This document shows, one piece after another, positions 1 through 8,788 of a stretch of DNA of 60,198 nt (position 1 is its first letter; every line of letters begins with the position of its first letter). The stretch is from Anabaena sp. 4-3 (GTDB lineage Bacteria > Cyanobacteriota > Cyanobacteriia > Cyanobacteriales > Nostocaceae): NCBI RefSeq assembly GCF_001597745.1, contig NZ_LUHJ01000076.1, forward strand, positions 45,732 through 105,929, given 5' to 3'. The notes under the pieces are model-generated. The model was not told the origin of the DNA. It did not search any database and was given only the letters and a program-made list of their open reading frames with translations. The translations under genes and the position numbers were made by a program.

Positions 1-1
1 T

Positions 2-1255
2 TTATTCTTTGAGCAGCAAATAATATAGTGAACCATTGCCGCCTGTAACGCCTGCGCGATCGCCTGCTAGTTTACCAGTTCCCATGAAATAATCAACTCT
101 ACCAGGGCCTTTGATCGCACTACCTGTATCTTGATCTAGCACAAACCGATTAACTCGCCGATACTCTAGCCTACCACCGCCTGCCGGATAAGGTAATGAA
201 GTCTCAACTAATGCTAGTGCGCCGGGAGGCATCAGTGACTTGTCTGTGGCAATGGAACGCTCGGCGGTAACTGGTACATTGATACTACCAATAGGTTGTT
301 TATTCTCTCTTTCTTGGAAGAAAATAAACCGTTCCCAACGTGGCAGATAATTATTTAACTCGTGGGGTTGTTGACGGAAAAAACTGATCATCTTGGGCAT
401 GGTTAAGCCTGGTAATGGCAGTTTGCCGTCTTTGGCTAATTCTCGCCCGATACTTGTCCAAGGATAATCAGTTGCACCTGCAAAACCAATGGCGGTTCTA
501 GTACCATTAGGTAACTGAATTTGGGCTGAACCTTGAATATGAATCAAGTAAGCATCCAGGCGATCGCGGAACCAGAGCAATTCTAAACCGCGCAGTTTGC
601 TTTTATTCCCCAATAAACCATTTTTGCCCTCTAATTGTAGGCGTGTGGGGTGGGGTTTAGGCCATTTGTCAAAATTAGGCGGTCTTCGGTACACTGGATA
701 CTTATATACTGAAGTCCTGACTCGGCTAGCCTGATAAACAGGCTGGTAGTAAGAGGTAAACTTCACAGTACCCTTGCCGTCATTACCTACAGACTGGTAA
801 AAAGCAAACTCTCGCTGTACAGCCGCTTGCAGTTGGGCTGCTGATCTAGAATTGACAACCAATTGCCGAAACCGCAACAAACTGCGACGTACACGATTCA
901 GGGTAATTCCCTGAACAGGATAATTTTGATATATCCGTTTGGCGGTATTTGTTTCTAGATAACGCAGACTGTTATCAATTGATGATAACAACGCCTGGCG
1001 ATCGCCTCGTTGACTCCCACTACCAAAAATCTGCTCATCCCAACCCAAGCAAGTATTTTGGGCGGTACAATTACCGATATTGACTAATCTCAGTGGTGCT
1101 TCAATCTCAGGATTGCTGGGCTTAACTGGCGGCTGTAACTCAGGGCTGGCCGCATTGGGTGGCGGAACATTAATGATTACCTGAGCCGCAGCGATTTGGT
1201 TGACAAACGCAATTCCCAGACTCAAGGAAAGCGAAGCAAGGGTTTTTTTCATCAT
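2..1255 (-). CDS. mltA: MltA-type membrane-bound lytic murein transglycosylase
   Basis: Predicted to cleave peptidoglycan glycan strands to 1,6-anhydro-muropeptides in the periplasm. The 417-residue product starts with a Sec signal peptide (MMKKTLASLSLSLGIAF, then a hydrophobic stretch ending near AAA), followed by a Pro-rich linker, the MltA barrel region (about 150-310) and a C-terminal 3D domain with the family-typical segment GPGRVDYFMG and its conserved Asp. The length suits a cyanobacterial MltA with an extended N-terminus. Two ATG codons stand next to each other at the start. The upstream 84-aa gene ends at the base before this start, so the two are probably co-translated. The stop codon lies 2 bp inside the window edge, so the gene is complete. 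Confidence 0.9.
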   Translation of the reverse strand: MMKKTLASLSLSLGIAFVNQIAAAQVIINVPPPNAASPELQPPVKPSNPEIEAPLRLVNIGNCTAQNTCLGWDEQIFGSGSQRGDRQALLSSIDNSLRYLETNTAKRIYQNYPVQGITLNRVRRSLLRFRQLVVNSRSAAQLQAAVQREFAFYQSVGNDGKGTVKFTSYYQPVYQASRVRTSVYKYPVYRRPPNFDKWPKPHPTRLQLEGKNGLLGNKSKLRGLELLWFRDRLDAYLIHIQGSAQIQLPNGTRTAIGFAGATDYPWTSIGRELAKDGKLPLPGLTMPKMISFFRQQPHELNNYLPRWERFIFFQERENKQPIGSINVPVTAERSIATDKSLMPPGALALVETSLPYPAGGGRLEYRRVNRFVLDQDTGSAIKGPGRVDYFMGTGKLAGDRAGVTGGNGSLYYLLLKE

Positions 1256-1510
1256 TTAGTTGAATCTTTCAACGCTAGAACTAAACACTGGTTCTACCCG
1301 GATAGCAATAATCCGAGATGGACGCACCACCATATACTCCCCTTGAATATTCTTGATCGGTACGCTGATAAAGTCATGAGAAGTAGACTTGGGTACAAGT
1401 TCCCCGCTATACCATTTTTGAAAATCTTGAATAGTGGGAAACCTCACTTCTTCACGATGACCACTGTCTAATAATAGGTAGACTGCGTATTCATTCGGAG
1501 TTCTAGGCAT
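1256..1510 (-). CDS. Small conserved-looking protein of unknown function upstream of mltA
   Basis: 84 residues, soluble, no signal peptide or membrane segment. I do not recognise a family. It opens with MPRTPNEYAVYLLLDSGHREEV and looks like a small beta-rich fold (alternating hydrophobics, VVRPSRIIAIRVEPVF near the end). Its stop codon directly abuts the mltA start codon with no spacer, which argues it is a real gene and translationally coupled to mltA. No catalytic motif can be seen. Confidence 0.65.
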   Translation of the reverse strand: MPRTPNEYAVYLLLDSGHREEVRFPTIQDFQKWYSGELVPKSTSHDFISVPIKNIQGEYMVVRPSRIIAIRVEPVFSSSVERFN

Positions 1511-1806
1511 AAGATTGAATCTGAAAAAAAAACTTCAACCAATTGTTACCCAGGATACCCCAGAATGAAAAGGGTAAGCATACGGGAGCAAGAAAAGCTG
1601 TTCGGGAAAGTTCTATATTAATCACTCATGACAGTTGACTCTTAACTGTGGATTTTTACTTTCCCCTTAGACGGTTAATGGCTGCATCAGTTCCCCAGAA
1701 TTTTTGTAGCACTACACTGGCACTAGATAAATTTTCTTGCTAATTTGTTTTTACCTATCTTGGTGATCATGTCAAGATGAAGATGAGGACTTAGACAAGT
1801 CAGACA

Positions 1807-3192
1807 ATGTTAGGAAACTTACTTGCTCGACGTTATCAAATTCTGCAAATCTTAGGAGGAGGAGGATTTGGTCAAACATACATTGCCCTGGACACCCAAC
1901 GCCCAGGACATCCCAAATGTGTTGTTAAGCAGTTTCGCCCTGTAACTCATAACCCTGGGTTTTTGGAAACTGCCAGAAGGTTATTTACCAGTGAAGCAGA
2001 AACTCTCGAAAAACTCGGTCATCACGAGCAAATTCCTCGACTGTTGGCATACTTTGAAGAAAACCAAGATTTCTTTTTGGTGCAAGAGTATATTGAGGGG
2101 CATGCTCTCAAGGCGGAAATTTTACCTGATCACAAATGGACAGAAAATCAAGTTATATTCCTATTGCAGCAGATATTAAATATACTCAAATTTATTCACA
2201 GTCACAACGTTATTCATCGAGATATTAAGCCTGACAATATTATTCGCCGCATAATTGACAATAAGTTAGTCATGATTGACTTTGGCGCAGTTAAACAAGT
2301 CCGCACCCAAATGAATACAAATCCTGAGCAAATAGAGATAACTGTGGCTATTGGTACACCAGGATATACATCTATAGAACAGGGACAGGGTAAACCGCAG
2401 GCTAACAGTGATATTTATTCTTTAGGTGTTATTTGTATTCAAGCACTGACAGGAATACATCCCAGGGAATTTGAAGAACATCCTCACACCAGAGAAATTC
2501 TTTGGCAACATCGGGCTATGGTGAGTCCGCCGTTGGCATCTATCATCTCGAAAATGGTGCTAATTAATTTCAAGCAGCGTTATCAGTCAGCTAAAGAGGT
2601 TTTAGAAGAATTACAGCAAAATTTTCCGTTTATAGTTGAAACTCCATTAACTCAAACACCATCCGTATGGACATCACAGCCGCCAATTTCAGTATCCCCG
2701 CAACAGGCAATTGCTGATCAAAGCGGTTCTATTTTGTCGCCAGAAAAGCGCGATCGCCTGGAGAAGATTCTGGTAGAATTAGTTGGCCCTGTAGCCAAGA
2801 CATTATTACGACGGGCAGCATCAGCACCCAATTACCAACAACTCATCGATAATTTGTGCCTACATCTACCAGAACATCAACGAATTGAGTTTCAAGAAAA
2901 AACAATCTTCTTGTTAGAAGAAGAATCTCATACCCAGCGACAGACTTCCTCCCAGGCGGTGCCAAGCAGAACTCCTCCCATAAACAACAACTCAACCATC
3001 AGCGACAGTTTTCTCCGTGAATGCGAGCAAGAATTAGTTAATTTAATCGGCCCTATCGCTGTTTTTCTGATTCAAAAAGCTATCAAATCTACTAATGGAC
3101 AAATTTCTCGTACAGAATTTGTCAAAAGTTTAGCTGCTAGCATTCCAGATACACAAAAATCTTTACAATTTCAACAGCGATTTCTGTCTTGA
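1807..3192 (+). CDS. Serine/threonine protein kinase (Hanks type) with C-terminal repeat domain
   Basis: 461 residues. The kinase domain (about 9-275) has the glycine loop LGGGGFGQTY, ATP-binding Lys41 (VVKQF), catalytic HRDIKPDN with Asp139, the DFG Asp158 and an activation segment with GTPGYTSIEQ, so it should be active. After a Pro/Gln-rich linker there are two similar blocks of about 55 residues (around 318-370 and 402-460) sharing the pattern L..LVGP(V/I)A..L....... with an LP..Q...F ending. They resemble a domain found at the C-terminus of other cyanobacterial kinases, but its function is unknown. No transmembrane helix is evident. It stands alone on the plus strand. Substrate unknown. 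Confidence 0.9.
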   Translation: MLGNLLARRYQILQILGGGGFGQTYIALDTQRPGHPKCVVKQFRPVTHNPGFLETARRLFTSEAETLEKLGHHEQIPRLLAYFEENQDFFLVQEYIEGHALKAEILPDHKWTENQVIFLLQQILNILKFIHSHNVIHRDIKPDNIIRRIIDNKLVMIDFGAVKQVRTQMNTNPEQIEITVAIGTPGYTSIEQGQGKPQANSDIYSLGVICIQALTGIHPREFEEHPHTREILWQHRAMVSPPLASIISKMVLINFKQRYQSAKEVLEELQQNFPFIVETPLTQTPSVWTSQPPISVSPQQAIADQSGSILSPEKRDRLEKILVELVGPVAKTLLRRAASAPNYQQLIDNLCLHLPEHQRIEFQEKTIFLLEEESHTQRQTSSQAVPSRTPPINNNSTISDSFLRECEQELVNLIGPIAVFLIQKAIKSTNGQISRTEFVKSLAASIPDTQKSLQFQQRFLS

Positions 3193-3246
3193 AAAAGGGA
3201 CTGGGAACTCTGAAGAAGCAGGGGAGGCAGGGGTAGAAAAATCCAA

Positions 3247-3306
3247 TTCCCAATGACTAATGACTAATGACTAATAACTAATAACTAATAACTAATAACT
3301 AATATC
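3247..3306. repeat. Heptanucleotide tandem repeat (TAATGAC / TAATAAC units)
   Basis: About eight consecutive 7-bp units, first TAATGAC-like then TAATAAC-like, fill the space between the kinase gene and the convergent sensor gene. The last unit supplies the stop codon of the sensor gene (TAG read on the minus strand at 3299-3301). Such short tandemly repeated repetitive sequences are typical of Nostoc-type genomes. Confidence 0.85.
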
Positions 3307-4201
3307 CTTGTTGATTGAGCATATCCATCGCTATTTTTAAGCTAGCTTTCATGCGATTGAATGCTGCTGCTAAACCACCAATTTCATCTTTAGAAGTTTC
3401 ATCAAAATCAGCACTCATATCACCAGTGCTAACTTTTTGAGCAATTTTTTCTATCTTTTTAATTCTCTGAATTACCGTTTTTTTGATTAAAAAGTTAATT
3501 AAAAATAAAACAACTGTAAAAATAGCAATTAACAACCCCATAATCAACGACCAACTACTCTGGGCATAATTAAAAATCCGTTGGGAAGGAACAGAAATAA
3601 TTTGAGCCGCAACAATTTCATTGAGTTGCCATCCAAAACCGTTTTTTGTACCATAGGTGATCAACTGGCTCTTAGGTGCTAATTCTGGTGTAGAATGGCA
3701 TCGCAGACAAGTCTTTTGCGTAATTGCTAGCGGTCTCGCTATATAAAATACTTCACCTTCAGGTAGTGTACGAAAGCCGACAATTTCTTTAGTCTGCGTT
3801 TCTCTGCGAAATCGCTCGACAATTTGAGCCTCGAAGTCATCAGCTTTATCTCTGAGATTAGTAGGATTGAGTGTGGCTTCTTTATAGAGAAAATTTTCAT
3901 TTCCTTCAGTTTTCCGAAAATTCTCAAATACTTCTGTTGCAGAAAAAGCTGGTACTGTTTCGGGAATAAAGGCTGTTCCTGTTTCTAGTTGTGGTGCTAA
4001 TAAAGGATTGATTCTGTCTTGCGTATAACTTCTCACGGCATTCATGGTTTTCATCAAAATTAGTGCTTGCGAACTAACTTCATTTTGCGCTCTTTGTTGT
4101 AACAAGCTTGATAATATAGCACCACTTAGACAAATACTGATGATGAAAACTAATATTAAAAGCAAGTTGAATTTACTACCAATTTTTAAGTTATTTAACA
4201 T
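3299..4201 (-). CDS. Membrane sensor with Tll0287-like (DUF3365) haem domain and HAMP
   Basis: Start chosen at the second Met (MLNNLKIG; 300 aa) because a GGGGAA ribosome-binding site precedes it; the longer form would begin at 4234. A first transmembrane helix (about 10-35) is followed by an extracytoplasmic Tll0287-like domain with a c-type haem motif CLRCH (Cys165, Cys168, His169 in this numbering), a second helix (about 218-239) and a HAMP domain (239-291). The protein then stops: there is no kinase, cyclase or methyl-accepting output domain. The stop codon lies in the tandem repeat downstream, so the C-terminus may have been cut by repeat expansion. Divergent from a PhnD-like gene. Probably a redox or small-ligand sensor; partner unknown. 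Confidence 0.8.
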   Translation of the reverse strand: MLNNLKIGSKFNLLLILVFIISICLSGAILSSLLQQRAQNEVSSQALILMKTMNAVRSYTQDRINPLLAPQLETGTAFIPETVPAFSATEVFENFRKTEGNENFLYKEATLNPTNLRDKADDFEAQIVERFRRETQTKEIVGFRTLPEGEVFYIARPLAITQKTCLRCHSTPELAPKSQLITYGTKNGFGWQLNEIVAAQIISVPSQRIFNYAQSSWSLIMGLLIAIFTVVLFLINFLIKKTVIQRIKKIEKIAQKVSTGDMSADFDETSKDEIGGLAAAFNRMKASLKIAMDMLNQQGY

Positions 4202-4486
4202 ATTTCCCCGCTTAGTCAGCGTCAATATTGACAATTGTAATTAGTCAAAACCTAGGTATTTTAAAATTTTTAGCTTAGTTGATTTGAGTTACTTAGCGAT
4301 TTTTTTTAATAAAAACTTAACTTCTTTCAGTTAAAATTAATAAGATATCGTATCATATTTAAGGTGATGAAAACAGGAATAAAAGTAAATAAATATTAAT
4401 TTATGTTGTCAAAGATTTAAGTATAATTTGAATCAAGCTAAATTTATAAGCAGATATAGAAACAAGTTATTGAACTATAAATAGTG

Positions 4487-5353
4487 ATGGTGTGGCGATT
4501 TTCACGGCGGTTATTGCTGTTAAATTTACTGGGGTTAACAGTTGCTAGATGCTCATCAGCACCAACTTATCGAGGTAAATTAACGATTGGTGTGATTAAT
4601 TATGATGGAGACGCAGAAATCATTAACAAATATGCAAAATTCAATCGTTACTTGGGAGAAAAAACTAAAGCCAGTATTCAATTAGAGCCAACGTTTAATG
4701 AGAATAAAGCGATTGAGCGTTTGCAAGCTCAAGCTTGGTCTTTGGTGTTTGCCCCACCAGGGTTAGCAGCGATCGCGATCGCACGCTCTCAATATATTCC
4801 GATTTTTCCGTTGGTGGGTGTGAGTAATTTACGCTCAATCATTGTGGTTCGTAAAGATAACCCTATCCGCGAGTTAAAGCAGCTACAAGGTAAAACGGTG
4901 GCTTTAGGTCAACCAGGGTCAGCTACAGGATATTATCTACCCTTGTATAATCTTTACGGATTGACACTAGGAGAAATTATGTTTGCTCCCACTCCAAAAA
5001 CGTTGCTAGAGTGGGTAGCAGATGGAAAAGCTACGGCTGGTGCTGTTTCCCTGGCAGAATTTAATCTCTACAGTTCCCAATTGAGCCAAACCCAGTTCCA
5101 CATCCTGCACACAGATCCTCACTATGTCCCGCCTGGGGTAGTTTTAATTAGTCCCACTATCAAGAGCGATCGCGTAGAATCGATCCGTAAAGCAATGAGT
5201 GAGTTTGCAGGTGTTTCGGCTCAAGAAGTCGGATATGTCCCGAATGGGAAAGTCCCAGATTATCAATACATGATTTCTGTAGTAGAACGTGTGAAATTAA
5301 TTGCTGATCAACTGCAAAATCAGCCGGTGCAATTATTCAAAAAAACAACATGA
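4487..5353 (+). CDS. PhnD-like periplasmic phosphate/phosphonate-type binding protein
   Basis: 288 residues from the ATG at 4487 (a GTG three bases earlier is also possible). An N-terminal signal segment (RRLLLLNLLGLTVARCSS) is followed by a type-2 periplasmic-binding fold of the PhnD/SsuA-like group: KLTIGVINYDG, the hinge segment LQGKTVALGQPGSATGYYLP (about 138-157), then the second lobe. The Cys after VAR is not a good lipobox because Arg is at -1, so lipidation is uncertain. No permease or ATPase gene is adjacent; in cyanobacteria such orphan binding proteins often lie beside membrane sensors, and a haem/HAMP sensor gene is divergent here. Ligand unknown. Confidence 0.8.
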   Translation: MVWRFSRRLLLLNLLGLTVARCSSAPTYRGKLTIGVINYDGDAEIINKYAKFNRYLGEKTKASIQLEPTFNENKAIERLQAQAWSLVFAPPGLAAIAIARSQYIPIFPLVGVSNLRSIIVVRKDNPIRELKQLQGKTVALGQPGSATGYYLPLYNLYGLTLGEIMFAPTPKTLLEWVADGKATAGAVSLAEFNLYSSQLSQTQFHILHTDPHYVPPGVVLISPTIKSDRVESIRKAMSEFAGVSAQEVGYVPNGKVPDYQYMISVVERVKLIADQLQNQPVQLFKKTT

Positions 5354-5358
5354 ACTAC

Positions 5359-5387
5359 CCCACTCCTAAAAAACACAGGGAGTGGGG
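5359..5387. terminator. Hairpin between convergent genes, possible bidirectional terminator
   Basis: CCCCACTCCT and AGGGAGTGGGG pair around a short A-rich loop directly after the PhnD-like gene. Read on the minus strand the hairpin follows the ABC exporter gene and is trailed by a weak T-rich stretch, so it may also end the 35-kb biosynthetic transcript. Related GGGAGTAGGGAGTGGGG copies continue to 5412 and could be simple repeats instead. Confidence 0.4.
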
Positions 5388-5433
5388 AATAGGGAGTAGG
5401 GAGTGGGGTGTAGGGGTGCTGTTGACAAATCCT

Positions 5434-7215
5434 CTAGTTGTTAGCTTTTTGATGGTGATAATCTTGCACGCTTAACAGTTGCCAACTAGAATCCGGCGTA
5501 AGTTCCAAAACCCATTGATGATAATCAAATAAGCTTTCTCTATGCCCTACACTAATAAATGTTGTGTTTGTCTCTTGTAACTGCTGATATAAATTGCCTT
5601 CATTTTGCAAATCTAAAGCACTTGTGGCTTCATCTAAGATGGTAAATCTGGGATGGCTGATTAATAGTCGTGCGAAGGCCAGACGTTGTTGTTCTCCCAA
5701 CGATAATATATTTTCCCAAGGAACTTCAGTATCAAAGCCATCGACTCGATTTAGCAAGTTTTGCAAGTTAACTTGTTGCAACACTTCTTGAAGTTGTGCA
5801 TCGGTTATCTGACGATTTGTATAAGGGTAAAGTAACTGCTCGCGCAAAGTTCCTAAAATGATGTAAGGACGTTGGGGAAGAAATAACACTTCTTCTAGAG
5901 GAGGTCGCACCAGACGGCCAGTTCCCGAATTCCACAAACCTGCGATCGCTCTCAGTAAAGAACTTTTCCCTCTACCACTCGGCCCAACAATTAATAAACC
6001 TTCTCCTGGTTTCACAGAAAGTGATAAATTTTCAACGATTACTTGTTCATAGTTAGGTGTTTGTAAGGTAATATCCTCAAAAGCCAGACGCTTGTCTTCT
6101 ATGGTTTTAATTGTATTGACATTCTCTGGTTGTTTTGTGACATCTTCTAACACATCTGCAAAATCAGATAACCGCTTAACGTAACTCGAAAATTGCCCAG
6201 AAATCCCAAATTCATTAATTAATTCGCCTAAAGCAGTCGCAAACAACGCACAAGCAATAGCAGCTTGACTAATTTCACTAAATTCCATTTTGCCTTGAAT
6301 GTCTAAAGGCCCAAAGACAATAAATGGAAATATTTGGATTGCTGCTTGATATCCTCTATTGAAAATATCATTATTGCGTTCCCAATTAATTTTACTTTTA
6401 GCACTTTTAATCAAATGCAAAAATCTGCGCTTAAGAATATTAAACTCTTGGTTTTCTCCCTGAAAGAAAGCGATAGATTCAGCGTGATTCCGCACATGAG
6501 TTAGTGCATAACTGTAGTCTGCTTTTGATTCAAGTTCTTCTTGATTTATCTGATTTAATTCTTGATTTAAGTAGACAGCAATCAAATTACCTATGATTGT
6601 ATAAGTCACTAGAATGATTGCAGCTTGCTGAGAAATTGACCAAAGAATAATTAAAAAAGCTATCATTTCCAGAACTTTTTCTAACAAAGTAGCTGAAAAC
6701 TTCAGAGAACTACTGGCAATAGGTTCAAGTTCTTGAGATAGCCGTTGATCTGGATTCTCAATCTCAGAGCTAAAATTGATTTTATAATAAGCTCGACCAC
6801 TTAAATATTTTGACAAGATATCATTATTAAGCCATTGATACCAATCAAGAGCAATCTGTTTTCTGACGAATTTAGAAAGCCCTACTAAGATTGTTACTAA
6901 TACAAGTCCAAAGCCATAAAGCCATAAAACATTAAAAAACTTAGATAAATCCTTATCTTTAATGATGGTATCGAGTAAATAACGATTAATAAAACTATTA
7001 AAAACGCTGGTTCCTACCATTCCAAAGATTAATAAGACCAACAAAACGAGCATTGCCCAAGACCGAATCACATCTGAAAATGCTCTTTCACCTGGCTTTG
7101 TAGGATACCAATAAGGAACTGCAATCACTTGCACATCTTTCCAAAATTGAAAAAAAGATGACAACGGAGAATTACTATCTTTTACAGCTTGATTGTTAAT
7201 AACTTGAGCTTGCAT
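5434..7215 (-). CDS. ABC transporter, fused permease/ATPase (ABCD/SbmA-YddA type), probable peptide exporter
   Basis: 593 residues. The N-terminal half (about 40-340) has several membrane helices and resembles the SbmA/BacA-like and peroxisomal ABCD transmembrane domain. The C-terminal ATPase has Walker A GPSGRGKSS (about 408), signature LSLGEQQRL (about 505) and Walker B FTILDEATSALD, so it should hydrolyse ATP. Transporters of this architecture accompany several cyanobacterial NRPS clusters (McyH-like), where they are thought to export the peptide. It is the last gene of the minus-strand cluster, 185 bp after the MFS gene. Export of the finished metabolite is inference from position and family. 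Confidence 0.88.
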   Translation of the reverse strand: MQAQVINNQAVKDSNSPLSSFFQFWKDVQVIAVPYWYPTKPGERAFSDVIRSWAMLVLLVLLIFGMVGTSVFNSFINRYLLDTIIKDKDLSKFFNVLWLYGFGLVLVTILVGLSKFVRKQIALDWYQWLNNDILSKYLSGRAYYKINFSSEIENPDQRLSQELEPIASSSLKFSATLLEKVLEMIAFLIILWSISQQAAIILVTYTIIGNLIAVYLNQELNQINQEELESKADYSYALTHVRNHAESIAFFQGENQEFNILKRRFLHLIKSAKSKINWERNNDIFNRGYQAAIQIFPFIVFGPLDIQGKMEFSEISQAAIACALFATALGELINEFGISGQFSSYVKRLSDFADVLEDVTKQPENVNTIKTIEDKRLAFEDITLQTPNYEQVIVENLSLSVKPGEGLLIVGPSGRGKSSLLRAIAGLWNSGTGRLVRPPLEEVLFLPQRPYIILGTLREQLLYPYTNRQITDAQLQEVLQQVNLQNLLNRVDGFDTEVPWENILSLGEQQRLAFARLLISHPRFTILDEATSALDLQNEGNLYQQLQETNTTFISVGHRESLFDYHQWVLELTPDSSWQLLSVQDYHHQKANN

Positions 7216-7400
7216 ATTTTATAGTAAACAGGTGGAAAATTTTTTATTACTGTATCATTTAAACAGAGGCAAATATAGTTAAATAAGATGACTAAATAGG
7301 CTGTTTATAAACTATAAATTTATCCGCGTACCCTGGGGGTAGGCTTACGCCATCGTAAGAGAAGCAAGCTATATCTGCGTTCATCTGCGTGCATCTGCGT

Positions 7401-8786
7401 TTAATTCTGACTTCCCACTGTGGGTCTAGCAGAAATACTTACGTCTCGTGTTGCTAAAGTCACATCATGAGGAATATCAGGTAGTTCATCTTCTACAAGT
7501 CTCAGACGAGGATAGAAGTAAGCAATACAGGTTGTCGAAATAGTTAAAATTCCCGTGATGACTAACAAAAGTCCCATACCGCGACCTGTACCGACACCAA
7601 TAACTTGTCCGATACTACCTGCTAACAAACCGTCACTAGACATCAAGGGTTCAAAAACCTTTTCTGCTAGGGGGCCAATGGTAATGTAGCCCAGAGGTAA
7701 ACCTACAGCTTCGATCGCACCTTTGATCGAAAATACTCTACCCTGTACTAATGGTTCTACCTTCGACTGAAAAATCGCTTGAGTTGAACTAGCAATTATT
7801 GGTCGAATCAAAAAGAATAAAAAGATACCCGCAATAAAAACCACAATAGAAGCTTGAAAACCAGCTATCATCAATAACGCACCCGTGAGCAGCATACAGG
7901 TGTATATCACATTCATGTTATTTTCCATACCTCCCCAAATACCCATGAGCAAGCCTCCTGCTAAAATGGCTACGCCAAAGAGGGAAATAATAGTTCCCAA
8001 CACTGTTACAGGCGCAAAAGATAATACTAGGGGTGTAGTGATCACCTGAACAGTTCCGACTAGAAAAAGGCTATAAGCTGAGATGATTAACAATCCTAGT
8101 AGTCCTGGTCTAGCTAATAAATAGCTGAAGCCATAAGTTGTTTCTTTAAAAAAAGAACTTTCTTCACTGGCAACAGCAGCGTTGGATTTTGGGAACTGAA
8201 CCCACAACAGGAAACCAAGACTCAACAAGACAGTGGTGATATGCAGTATAATAATTCCTTGCAGAGAAATCAGACCTAACAGCACACCGCCTAAAGGTGG
8301 AGCGATAACCCGCGCTGTACCGTTCATAAAACTGAGCATTCCATTAGCCCTACCGAGGTGTTGTTTTGGAACTAGGAGGGTGATGGAAGCAATGAAAGCT
8401 GGCATCTGAAAAGCCATGAACACAGCACTTAACGTATTGGCTAAGTAAATTTGCCACATTTCCAACCGACCGAGGAGCAATAAAACTGCGATCGCCACAG
8501 TTGGTAAAATTGCCAGTAAGTCACTGATAATCATTGTCCATTTACGATCCCACCGATCCACAAATAACCCAGCTACGGGCGCAAGTAAAATCAGAGGTAA
8601 AGTATTAGCCAGGGAAATCAAAGCAAATTGAGTCACAGAACCAGTTTGTTCATAAACCCAAACATCCAAAGCAAATGCGCTCACGGTGCTACCAATGGAT
8701 GCTATCAGTTGTCCCACCCAAACAATGATAAACAGTTTCATCTCACGGAAAATAGTCAGTGGCGTTTTTTCCAAACTTGCCAACAT
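7401..8786 (-). CDS. MFS transporter (EntS/MFS_3-like)
   Basis: 461 residues from the ATG at 8786 (a TTG two codons earlier would overlap the preceding gene). About 12 hydrophobic helices are visible; the family-typical loop VDRWDRKWTM lies between helices 2 and 3. The profile matches the MFS_3 group that includes enterobactin exporter EntS and many antibiotic exporters. The upstream glycosyltransferase stop codon ends 2 bp before this start, so the two are translated together. In this cluster it is a second candidate exporter of the glycopeptide or of a precursor. Confidence 0.85.
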   Translation of the reverse strand: MLASLEKTPLTIFREMKLFIIVWVGQLIASIGSTVSAFALDVWVYEQTGSVTQFALISLANTLPLILLAPVAGLFVDRWDRKWTMIISDLLAILPTVAIAVLLLLGRLEMWQIYLANTLSAVFMAFQMPAFIASITLLVPKQHLGRANGMLSFMNGTARVIAPPLGGVLLGLISLQGIIILHITTVLLSLGFLLWVQFPKSNAAVASEESSFFKETTYGFSYLLARPGLLGLLIISAYSLFLVGTVQVITTPLVLSFAPVTVLGTIISLFGVAILAGGLLMGIWGGMENNMNVIYTCMLLTGALLMIAGFQASIVVFIAGIFLFFLIRPIIASSTQAIFQSKVEPLVQGRVFSIKGAIEAVGLPLGYITIGPLAEKVFEPLMSSDGLLAGSIGQVIGVGTGRGMGLLLVITGILTISTTCIAYFYPRLRLVEDELPDIPHDVTLATRDVSISARPTVGSQN

Positions 8787-8788
8787 GA

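Noticed and set aside
4487-5353. Lipoprotein signal in the PhnD-like protein
   Set aside because: The Cys is preceded by Arg, which does not fit a lipobox.
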